From positions 1 through 53,260 of IMG/VR virus record IMGVR_UViG_3300046163_000036: a stretch of DNA of 53,260 bases; one strand, given 5' to 3'. The stretch is from a virus. Under the pieces are notes generated by a model that saw only the letters and a program-made list of their open reading frames with translations, did no database searches and was not told the DNA's origin. Position 1 is the stretch's first letter; each line of letters begins with the position of its first letter. Position numbers and translations under genes: made by a program. Positions 26,565 through 31,580 of this stretch are shown piece by piece.

Positions 26565-26702
26565 TTATCTGGTGAATAAACCAAACAGCTTTTGAATAGC
26601 TGTCGTTAAAACGTAACCTATAGCCATTGGTAATAGCATTACGATTACAAATATGGTAACGATATTCATATCCTTGAATATCTCCATCAAGTCTTCTTTC
26701 AT
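26565..26702 (-). CDS. 45-aa single-pass membrane protein
   Basis: MKEDLMEIFKDMNIV leads into TIFVIVMLLPMAIGYVLTTA, one long hydrophobic helix, then a short basic tail. It begins GACTATG like its neighbours. Confidence 0.6.
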   Translation of the reverse strand: MKEDLMEIFKDMNIVTIFVIVMLLPMAIGYVLTTAIQKLFGLFTR

Positions 26703-26713
26703 AGTCTTATCTT

Positions 26714-26917
26714 TTACTCCATCCCCTTTTCACGTACCTTTTTAAGTACGCTATAAAGTACTTCTAAGACCTCCCTTGAGGTCTGCACAGCTTCATCCAT
26801 CCGTGACTCTTCGTAGTGCTTAAGCTCTTCGGTTATGTCATCCAATAGGAATCTCAAACCAAGCTCAACCGCTTTTAATTCAGCCTTGCTTAAGGTCTGC
26901 ATAAATTCAGTTTCCAT
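26714..26917 (-). CDS. Small helical protein (67 aa), unknown
   Basis: Start at ATG 26917 (METEFMQTLSKAELKAVELG); a TTG two codons upstream is less likely. Leu/Glu-rich amphipathic helices suggest a coiled coil. Overlaps the next upstream gene's end by 11 nt. Confidence 0.6.
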   Translation of the reverse strand: METEFMQTLSKAELKAVELGLRFLLDDITEELKHYEESRMDEAVQTSREVLEVLYSVLKKVREKGME

Positions 26918-27170
26918 AGTCAAATCTACTGTTTAATTGGTTAACGTGCAAGCTTTTACTCTCCTCGTACTTATCGATCAGGTTTTCTAGCTGTGCCTCT
27001 GTTAGGTGCTGGTAGTGTTTTATCTTCGACCACGTGCCCTCTATGAAGGTTATCCCTATGATGCTAGTGTAGTGTATTGTTACACCATCCACGTTCGTTG
27101 TGCATCTATAAGATGTCCCCATAGGAGTTTGTGTGTACACTACTCCGGTTACTTCTAAATCGTATTTCAT
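26907..27170 (-). CDS. Small protein (87 aa), first gene downstream of cleavage site 1
   Basis: ATG at 27170 chosen because it lies 10 nt from the conserved 17-mer, matching the 10-12 nt spacing before other genes; an ATG two codons upstream is possible. The N-terminal half is beta-rich (KYDLEVTGVVYTQTPMGTSY), the C-terminal half helical. It heads the part of the operon that carries recombination and replication genes. Confidence 0.65.
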   Translation of the reverse strand: MKYDLEVTGVVYTQTPMGTSYRCTTNVDGVTIHYTSIIGITFIEGTWSKIKHYQHLTEAQLENLIDKYEESKSLHVNQLNSRFDYGN

Positions 27171-27180
27171 AGTCATTTAA

Positions 27181-27213
27181 TTAAGTTATCAGTAACCAGA
27201 GGGCAATGCCCTC
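27181..27213 (-). promoter_or_regulatory. Hairpin plus 17-mer, putative ribozyme cleavage site 1
   Basis: Minus strand: hairpin GAGGGC-ATT-GCCCTC, one U, then GGTTACTGATAACTTAA. Predicted cut between 27194 and 27193. The last of 14 sites in transcription order; it separates the small-gene array from the replication genes. Confidence 0.85.
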
Positions 27214-27222
27214 CTTAATTTT

Positions 27223-27690
27223 CTACCAAGAAGCTTGGTAAGAAAGGTCAGTTCTAACGCTATTCCAACTTTTCATCTCCCGAATCAAGGCACTTGTTAT
27301 ATTCCAAGTGTCTAACACTGATTCAAAGTAGTACTCGTCGTACTCTACGCCCCCAAAGAAGAAACCACTAGCTGTAGGTAACAGCTCTTCAGCTAAAGAA
27401 TTGTCATCCAAGACCTTCTTACAAGCTTTGTTAAGCGACTTAACGTGCTCTTCGGTGAGGTAGTATTCACCGCAGTCATCTTCGCCATTCTGAACGTTCT
27501 CAACAAACCAATTGTGTATGTGGTTTGCCTTTCTCCAATAGGCTATTTGCTCGGTAATCTCCGATACTCTAGCGCCTACGATGTGTTTTGATTCAGCACC
27601 CTTTACGGACACGTGATTTCTTTCGGACTCTTTCATATGGTCCCAATTACGCACAAATGTTTTCTTGTGCAAGTACATATCTAATCCCAT
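27223..27690 (-). CDS. Conserved phage protein MGLDMYL family (155 aa)
   Basis: Begins MGLDMYLHKKTFV and contains IAYWRKANHIHNWFVENVQ followed by GEDDCGEYYL. I recognise this as a widespread family of small proteins in phages and some bacteria; its biochemical function is not known to me. The conserved His, Cys and Trp residues suggest a binding or catalytic site. Confidence 0.75.
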   Translation of the reverse strand: MGLDMYLHKKTFVRNWDHMKESERNHVSVKGAESKHIVGARVSEITEQIAYWRKANHIHNWFVENVQNGEDDCGEYYLTEEHVKSLNKACKKVLDDNSLAEELLPTASGFFFGGVEYDEYYFESVLDTWNITSALIREMKSWNSVRTDLSYQASW

Positions 27691-27702
27691 AAGATTATAA
27701 AT

Positions 27703-27736
27703 TTAAGTTATCAGTAACCGCCCCTCAGCGAGGGGC
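27703..27736 (-). promoter_or_regulatory. Hairpin plus 17-mer, putative cleavage site 2
   Basis: Hairpin of GCCCCTC / GAGGGGC with a 3-nt loop abuts the 17-mer directly. Predicted cut between 27716 and 27715. The MGLDMYL gene starts 12 nt after the 17-mer. Confidence 0.85.
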
Positions 27737-27748
27737 TTTGTTTAGTTT

Positions 27749-28045
27749 TTACTCCTTAGTCACAAGGTTGCACATCTCGAATACATTGTATGGATGGTTA
27801 TGCTTTTTGCTGAGAATCCTACCATACTTAATCACCTTGCCAAATACATAGGTTCGTTTCCCAACTTTATCTTTGGGTATTGATTTAAAATACTCCACAT
27901 ACCCATCAAAGATGTATTCATCTCGCTGTGTTCCTTTTAACGATGTCTTTGCTACATCACCATATAGGTTGATTCTTGCCTGGTCAAAGAAAGGCTTAAC
28001 CTCTCTTTCAATCTCATAAAAAATGGTCATTGTGTCTTTTGTCAT
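27749..28045 (-). CDS. Small protein (98 aa), unknown
   Basis: Aromatic-rich (FDGYVEYFKSIPKDKVGKRT) and basic in the centre. Its ATG lies 11 nt after the 17-mer of site 3, and a hairpin lies 13 nt past its stop. No family recognised. Confidence 0.65.
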   Translation of the reverse strand: MTKDTMTIFYEIEREVKPFFDQARINLYGDVAKTSLKGTQRDEYIFDGYVEYFKSIPKDKVGKRTYVFGKVIKYGRILSKKHNHPYNVFEMCNLVTKE

Positions 28046-28056
28046 AAAACATTAAT

Positions 28057-28090
28057 TTAAGTTATCAGTAACCGCTAGACTTAGCCTAGC
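28057..28090 (-). promoter_or_regulatory. Hairpin plus 17-mer, putative cleavage site 3
   Basis: Hairpin GCTAG / CTAGC, which contains the stop codon of the upstream gene, then the 17-mer. Predicted cut between 28070 and 28069. Confidence 0.85.
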
Positions 28091-28434
28091 TTGATGATGT
28101 CGGTCTGGCGTAGGAATTCCGTGCGGTATCCGTCGCTGAATTTAACCTCCATAAATCCGTTCGGACTCTTATCGATTAAGTGCCCCATACGACCAGTGTT
28201 ACGGCACATTACCTTGGGCATAGTGCGTTCGGCTTTCACCGGGATAACGATTCTAGCCTCAGGTACTTTGCTGTAGGTTTCGTAGAGGGCATCACCCTCT
28301 ACGCCAAGCTCCTTTCTAGCCTTGTTGATGGCTTCACGTTGAGCCTGACCTCGTTTGTACTTGCTGGGGTCATCGCTGTACTGGTAGGTCCAGTCGTGCG
28401 CTTGTAACAGCTGTATAAAATCTACTTTGTTCAT
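28081..28434 (-). CDS. Conserved phage protein with DWTYQYSDD motif (117 aa)
   Basis: LLQAHDWTYQYSDDPSKYKRG is a motif I associate with unknown phage proteins (D-W-x-Y-x-x-S-D-D). The C-terminal half (MGHLIDKSPNGFMEVKFSDG) is beta-rich. Its start is one nucleotide after the stop of the preceding gene, and it is the only gene in the array without its own 17-mer, so it should share a transcript with the 53-aa gene. Confidence 0.65.
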   Translation of the reverse strand: MNKVDFIQLLQAHDWTYQYSDDPSKYKRGQAQREAINKARKELGVEGDALYETYSKVPEARIVIPVKAERTMPKVMCRNTGRMGHLIDKSPNGFMEVKFSDGYRTEFLRQTDIIKLG

Positions 28435-28435
28435 A

Positions 28436-28597
28436 TCAAAATTCTGTTTGTAACAATCCAGAAAGGATTAGTTGGTTATTAATTGATGGTTGCTTCTTGT
28501 CCTTCTTCAGGAGCTCAACAACACGTTTGTTCTCTAGCGCCACAAACGCAGATACCTCAGCGTTGGCGCAGATAGATGCAAAATCATTCGCAGTCAT
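28436..28597 (-). CDS. Small helical protein (53 aa), unknown
   Basis: Start at ATG 28597 (MTANDFASICANAEVSAFVA). The frame stays open upstream, but that extension would merely translate the conserved 17-mer (as VTDNL), and the 11-nt spacing to the 17-mer supports this ATG. Followed directly by the 117-aa gene. Confidence 0.6.
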   Translation of the reverse strand: MTANDFASICANAEVSAFVALENKRVVELLKKDKKQPSINNQLILSGLLQTEF

Positions 28598-28608
28598 AAT
28601 ACATTTGT

Positions 28609-28642
28609 TTAAGTTATCAGTAACCATCCCTCAACGAGGGAT
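28609..28642 (-). promoter_or_regulatory. Hairpin plus 17-mer, putative cleavage site 4
   Basis: Hairpin ATCCCTC / GAGGGAT, 3-nt loop, containing the upstream gene's TGA stop; then the 17-mer. Predicted cut between 28622 and 28621. A T-run after the hairpin on the plus strand reflects Lys codons on the minus strand. Confidence 0.85.
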
Positions 28643-28897
28643 TTTTTTAGCACTAGCCTCAACAGCCTCTGCAAGTTCATCAAATGTGATGTTGCGAGAT
28701 TCTGCCTCTTCACGTGTTTTGAAGTACACTTTGTTTGGGTCTTCATCGTGCATCTCTTCGCTCACGAAGTCCCAAGTGCTCTCTACCACTGTGAAGATTT
28801 GTGGGTTCTCTCCATTGCTGTTTAACAGCTGAAGCTCTTCGAAGGTTATTCCTTCTAGGGTGAAGTAAGTATCACCCTCTTTGAATGGGTAGTCCAT
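28631..28897 (-). CDS. Small acidic protein (88 aa), unknown
   Basis: Start at ATG 28897 (MDYPFKEGDTYFTLEGITFE), 11 nt after the 17-mer of site 5. Acidic, with TWDFVSEEMHDEDPN and a helical end. The TGA lies within the hairpin of site 4. Confidence 0.65.
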   Translation of the reverse strand: MDYPFKEGDTYFTLEGITFEELQLLNSNGENPQIFTVVESTWDFVSEEMHDEDPNKVYFKTREEAESRNITFDELAEAVEASAKKIPR

Positions 28898-28908
28898 AAT
28901 ACGTTTAA

Positions 28909-28942
28909 TTAAGTTATCAGTAACCAAGGGGCAACAGCCCCT
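28909..28942 (-). promoter_or_regulatory. Hairpin plus 17-mer, putative cleavage site 5
   Basis: Hairpin AGGGGC / GCCCCT with a 4-nt loop, one U, then the 17-mer. Predicted cut between 28922 and 28921. Confidence 0.85.
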
Positions 28943-28948
28943 CTTAGA

Positions 28949-29317
28949 CTACTCGTAGTGGTTATTCAAGTCGTACAACAAGTACGTAGTAACACACGTT
29001 GAGTCGGCATTAATTAGTGAGAGTTCGAATGGCTCACCTTCTTCATTATTGCCCTCTTTGAAGTCCACTACACTCAAGTAATCGAATGATTGAGTCACCA
29101 CCAATTTGTTGTCCTGACCTACAGCCTCCATAAGGAAGATGCTGTCGTTGGTCATTTTGATATCGGTGCGGACAAAATCTCTAGTAGATGAGTAGACCTC
29201 GATAGGTCCTTCGTTCGGCTTAGTTACCACGCTGGTAACCTCGTATAAATCTCCGTAGACATTTGGAGCGCAAGACCCAAAGGTCAGCGCTACAATAACA
29301 GCTAATAAAGTTTTCAT
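28949..29317 (-). CDS. Early-region lipoprotein (122 aa)
   Basis: From ATG 29317: MKTLLAVIVALTFGSCAPNV, a signal peptide with lipobox F-G-S-C, so Cys16 should be lipidated and the protein displayed on a membrane. The mature part is beta-rich (LYEVTSVVTKPNEGPIEVYS). Phage lipoproteins expressed early are often superinfection-exclusion factors; that role is an inference. The 17-mer lies 10 nt upstream of this ATG. Confidence 0.75.
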   Translation of the reverse strand: MKTLLAVIVALTFGSCAPNVYGDLYEVTSVVTKPNEGPIEVYSSTRDFVRTDIKMTNDSIFLMEAVGQDNKLVVTQSFDYLSVVDFKEGNNEEGEPFELSLINADSTCVTTYLLYDLNNHYE

Positions 29318-29327
29318 AGTCATCAAT

Positions 29328-29360
29328 TTAAGTTATCAGTAACCGCCACCCGAAGGTGGC
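29328..29360 (-). promoter_or_regulatory. Hairpin plus 17-mer, putative cleavage site 6
   Basis: Hairpin GCCACC-TTCG-GGTGGC (stable UUCG loop) abuts the 17-mer. Predicted cut between 29341 and 29340. Confidence 0.85.
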
Positions 29361-29365
29361 TTTTG

Positions 29366-29587
29366 CTATTCGTACACCACTTGAAATCTGGTTGGCGTTG
29401 CACGTTCAATCAGGTGCTTGATGTAGTCTCTAAATCGTGGTGAATCATCACAATCGAAAGGCGATACAATGACCTTGCAATCATCGATGTTGGCATCGAT
29501 TTCGTAGTAGTAGGTGTCCTCGTAATTATCTCCTGAGATAATGTACGTTATGGTATTTCCTAGTTGGTAGTACATTGCGTAAAGCAT
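29366..29587 (-). CDS. Small acidic protein (73 aa), unknown
   Basis: Tyr/Asp-rich (YIISGDNYEDTYYYEIDANI) and beta-prone, ending RATPTRFQVVYE. ATG is 12 nt after the 17-mer of site 7. No family recognised. Confidence 0.65.
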   Translation of the reverse strand: MLYAMYYQLGNTITYIISGDNYEDTYYYEIDANIDDCKVIVSPFDCDDSPRFRDYIKHLIERATPTRFQVVYE

Positions 29588-29599
29588 AGTTCAATAAAA

Positions 29600-29633
29600 T
29601 TAAGTTATCAGTAACCGAGAGGCTTAGCCTCTC
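29600..29633 (-). promoter_or_regulatory. Hairpin plus 17-mer, putative cleavage site 7
   Basis: Hairpin GAGAGGC-TAA-GCCTCTC followed directly by the 17-mer. Predicted cut between 29613 and 29612. Confidence 0.85.
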
Positions 29634-29637
29634 TTAA

Positions 29638-29937
29638 TCACAAGTAGTCATTGCATATCTTATCGTGTGCAAGGTTCTCAATGTAGTCATCCGAGAAACC
29701 TTCCTTGGTTTCTCTTTCCCAAAATCCTCTACGCTCTCTCGCAGTAGACTTTAGAAACTTTTGAATCAGCTCGGACTCAAAAATATCTCCAGCAACAGAT
29801 ACGATACAGTCGCAAGACTCGATATTGTCGTAAGGCATTTCTTTATGTTCTCGGTCTACCCTTATACGCTCCCAAGTTCTAGCTGTGTGTATCAATACAT
29901 CGTTAAAGACCATAGTCTCATTAGCATTAATCATCAT
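29638..29937 (-). CDS. Small protein (99 aa), unknown
   Basis: Start at ATG 29937 (MMINANETMVFNDVLIHTAR), 11 nt after the 17-mer of site 8. Charged, with KSTARERRGFWERETKEGF in the C-terminal half. No domain recognised. Confidence 0.65.
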   Translation of the reverse strand: MMINANETMVFNDVLIHTARTWERIRVDREHKEMPYDNIESCDCIVSVAGDIFESELIQKFLKSTARERRGFWERETKEGFSDDYIENLAHDKICNDYL

Positions 29938-29948
29938 AATACATTTGT

Positions 29949-29981
29949 TTAAGTTATCAGTAACCCCCTCCATCAGGAGGG
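29949..29981 (-). promoter_or_regulatory. Hairpin plus 17-mer, putative cleavage site 8
   Basis: Hairpin CCCTCC-TGAT-GGAGGG followed by the 17-mer. Predicted cut between 29962 and 29961. Confidence 0.85.
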
Positions 29982-29988
29982 TTGCTCA

Positions 29989-30183
29989 TTAAAAATCGAT
30001 GAGCTTGTCCAAATCAATAAAGGAGTTCCCACTCACCTCTTCAGCACATTCAAAGTGTCTCACAATCTCAATCTCTACTTGGTAGAATTTGTTGGTTTCG
30101 GGATCTTGGTACACCTCGAATTCAACGCCATCTCCATCTACGTATTCTAGGCGTTCGATGATTTCGTTTGTTAGCTTTTCCAT
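29989..30183 (-). CDS. Small acidic protein (64 aa), unknown
   Basis: Acidic and beta-rich (LEYVDGDGVEFEVYQDPETN). ATG 11 nt after the 17-mer of site 9. No family recognised. Confidence 0.65.
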   Translation of the reverse strand: MEKLTNEIIERLEYVDGDGVEFEVYQDPETNKFYQVEIEIVRHFECAEEVSGNSFIDLDKLIDF

Positions 30184-30194
30184 TGTAAAAGGTT

Positions 30195-30228
30195 TTAAGT
30201 TATCAGTAACCGAAGGGCGTTGCCCTTC
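30195..30228 (-). promoter_or_regulatory. Hairpin plus 17-mer, putative cleavage site 9
   Basis: Hairpin GAAGGGC-AAC-GCCCTTC followed directly by the 17-mer. Predicted cut between 30208 and 30207. Confidence 0.85.
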
Positions 30229-30238
30229 TTGAATCTTG

Positions 30239-30487
30239 TTATTTTACCCTAACAATTACAGAGTACCAAGATGCATCTCTGCTAGTTAGAAAGGGCATAG
30301 ATTGACCTACACTCAATCTCATTACTCTATCAAAGTAGTTATCTTGTAAAGAGTAAATAAATTCAAAGTCCTCACCCTCTTCTTTACCTGAATTGAATAT
30401 CCGATTTGCAGACATTTCTTCAATCCTCGTTGAAGTGTATTCAGCAAGTAAGATGTGAAATTTAATTTCTTCGAAATGATTTTTCAT
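30239..30487 (-). CDS. Small protein (82 aa), unknown
   Basis: Start at ATG 30487 (MKNHFEEIKFHILLAEYTST); the frame is open upstream but only through the 17-mer. Helical N-terminus, then LRMLSVGQSMPF-like beta segment and a basic end (VIVRVK). No family recognised. Confidence 0.6.
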   Translation of the reverse strand: MKNHFEEIKFHILLAEYTSTRIEEMSANRIFNSGKEEGEDFEFIYSLQDNYFDRVMRLSVGQSMPFLTSRDASWYSVIVRVK

Positions 30488-30498
30488 AAAGCATTTAA

Positions 30499-30532
30499 TT
30501 AAGTTATCAGTGACCGAGGTGCATTGCACCTC
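30499..30532 (-). promoter_or_regulatory. Hairpin plus 17-mer (C variant), putative cleavage site 10
   Basis: Hairpin GAGGTGC-AAT-GCACCTC followed by GGTCACTGATAACTTAA. The T-to-C change is exactly at the position preceding the predicted cut (30512/30511) and gives the triplet GUC. Confidence 0.85.
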
Positions 30533-30537
30533 TTAGT

Positions 30538-30783
30538 TTATAGGATGATTTCGTTGTCCTCCCATCTTAGTTCGTATCCCTTGATTTTTCCCTCTAGGTA
30601 AGCTACGGCTGTATCTAGATTCATATAGGCTGTAGACCATCCACAGCTATGAGATTCTACTACCCATTCGCCTTCTGCGATACGGCACAATTCTTTTGTG
30701 GATTTAAGTATACCATTGCTGAATGTGATTTCTTGGTAGATACCAATCTCCATTGACAGCAATTGCTCTTTTACGTTGTCCAT
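30538..30783 (-). CDS. Small protein (81 aa), unknown
   Basis: Mixed alpha/beta (EITFSNGILKSTKELCRIAE, then EGEWVVESHSCGWSTAYMNL). Two cysteines and conserved-looking W-S-T-A-Y. ATG 11 nt after the 17-mer of site 11. Confidence 0.65.
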   Translation of the reverse strand: MDNVKEQLLSMEIGIYQEITFSNGILKSTKELCRIAEGEWVVESHSCGWSTAYMNLDTAVAYLEGKIKGYELRWEDNEIIL

Positions 30784-30794
30784 AATTCGTTTGT

Positions 30795-30827
30795 TTAAGT
30801 TATCAGTAACCGCCTCCCGAAGGAGGC
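30795..30827 (-). promoter_or_regulatory. Hairpin plus 17-mer, putative cleavage site 11
   Basis: Hairpin GCCTCC-TTCG-GGAGGC with a UUCG loop, directly followed by the 17-mer. Predicted cut between 30808 and 30807. Confidence 0.85.
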
Positions 30828-30834
30828 TTAATCG

Positions 30835-31032
30835 TTATTCCGATTTAGTTGTCAGTACTATGGTTTCTAGTACGCTGTTTGTCTCTTGGTCGTATAAATC
30901 TTCGAACAAGAAATTAACATCTTCGATATCGGAATCAAAATCAAATCGGTAGTAAACATCAATGTTCTCTAGTGCTACACCATTAGACTTTGCTAGATGA
31001 GTGAGTTGCTCAATTAATTCTTTTGCGTTCAT
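30835..31032 (-). CDS. Small acidic protein (65 aa), unknown
   Basis: Helical N-terminus MNAKELIEQLTHLAKSN and acidic centre (YYRFDFDSDIEDVNFLFEDL). ATG 12 nt after the 17-mer of site 12. No family recognised. Confidence 0.65.
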   Translation of the reverse strand: MNAKELIEQLTHLAKSNGVALENIDVYYRFDFDSDIEDVNFLFEDLYDQETNSVLETIVLTTKSE

Positions 31033-31044
31033 AAGGCAATAGTT

Positions 31045-31077
31045 TTAAGTTATCAGTAACCGCCCCCCATCGGGGGC
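31045..31077 (-). promoter_or_regulatory. Hairpin plus 17-mer, putative cleavage site 12
   Basis: Hairpin GCCCCC-GATG-GGGGGC directly followed by the 17-mer. Predicted cut between 31058 and 31057. Confidence 0.85.
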
Positions 31078-31086
31078 TTGGGTCAA

Positions 31087-31257
31087 TCAAGAAAGTCCCT
31101 CAAGGGCTTTCTGTGCTTTCTTCAGGTACTTGTGGGTAGCCTGAGCAGATTGAAAGTGTGCGTAGCTTTCGCCCAATCCAATAAGGGTATCGAGGTCTCT
31201 GCGGATGCAATCGAGTAATTCGTTAGCTTGTTTCGGGGTGATTTGTTGCGTTGTCAT
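31087..31257 (-). CDS. Small helical protein (56 aa), unknown
   Basis: MTTQQITPKQANELLDCIRR begins a mostly helical chain ending KKAQKALEGLS. The ATG at 31257 is 12 nt after the 17-mer of site 13 and the stop is 9 nt before the hairpin of site 12, so the cassette spacing itself supports this short gene. Confidence 0.65.
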   Translation of the reverse strand: MTTQQITPKQANELLDCIRRDLDTLIGLGESYAHFQSAQATHKYLKKAQKALEGLS

Positions 31258-31269
31258 AAAGCAATCAAT

Positions 31270-31303
31270 TTAAGTTATCAGTGACCGAAGGGCAGTGCCC
31301 TTC
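31270..31303 (-). promoter_or_regulatory. Hairpin plus 17-mer (C variant), putative cleavage site 13
   Basis: Hairpin GAAGGGC-ACT-GCCCTTC followed by GGTCACTGATAACTTAA, the second site with GUC before the predicted cut (31283/31282). Confidence 0.85.
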
Positions 31304-31314
31304 TTTAATCTATC

Positions 31315-31497
31315 CTAATCTGTCAGATGCATCACGCATCGAATCAGAGTATTTGCCGTGTTGTAATCACAAGCTGAGTAATCTACAATATCACCGCTCA
31401 AGTCGGTGGTTATCTCAATGTCGAAATCGAAGGTAAATACCTTTCCGATTATATCACCTCGGAATACGAATGGCTTGACATCTAGTGGATTCTTCAT
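31315..31497 (-). CDS. Small acidic protein (60 aa), first gene of the leftward operon
   Basis: Beta-rich (VFTFDFDIEITTDLSGDIVD). ATG 12 nt after the 17-mer of site 14, which separates it from the ribozyme-like leader. No family recognised. Confidence 0.6.
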   Translation of the reverse strand: MKNPLDVKPFVFRGDIIGKVFTFDFDIEITTDLSGDIVDYSACDYNTANTLIRCVMHLTD

Positions 31498-31509
31498 AAG
31501 ACATATAGT

Positions 31510-31550
31510 TTAAGTTATCAGTAACCAACGGAAGCACCGAAGCGCTTCCG
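31510..31550 (-). promoter_or_regulatory. Hairpin plus 17-mer, putative cleavage site 14 (leader-proximal)
   Basis: Hairpin CGGAAGC / GCTTCCG with an 8-nt loop, two U residues, then the 17-mer. Predicted cut between 31523 and 31522. It is the only site within about 150 nt of the ribozyme-like core, so it could be cut in cis. Confidence 0.85.
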
Positions 31551-31580
31551 CTGTTATTAGTTGATATGCTCCCCATATCC

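Noticed and set aside
28436-28627. Longer N-termini starting MVTDNL or similar in several array genes (28627, 28927, 30529, 29973)
   Set aside because: These residues are just the translation of the conserved 17-mer (VTDNL). The ATG 10-12 nt downstream is consistent across all cassettes.
27181-31526. The 17-mer as an ordinary host promoter (TAACTTAA resembling TAnnTTTG)
   Set aside because: It matches only 6 of 8 positions, has no TTG-like -33 element because a variable hairpin occupies that place, and a promoter would not explain complementarity to the ribozyme-like arms or variation only at H17. It remains an alternative to exclude by mapping primary 5' ends.
27181-31526. The repeated sites as a CRISPR array or integron attC array
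   Set aside because: Spacers are whole genes of 160-470 bp, repeats are 17 bp next to variable hairpins, and there is no Cas, integrase or attC-type pairing.
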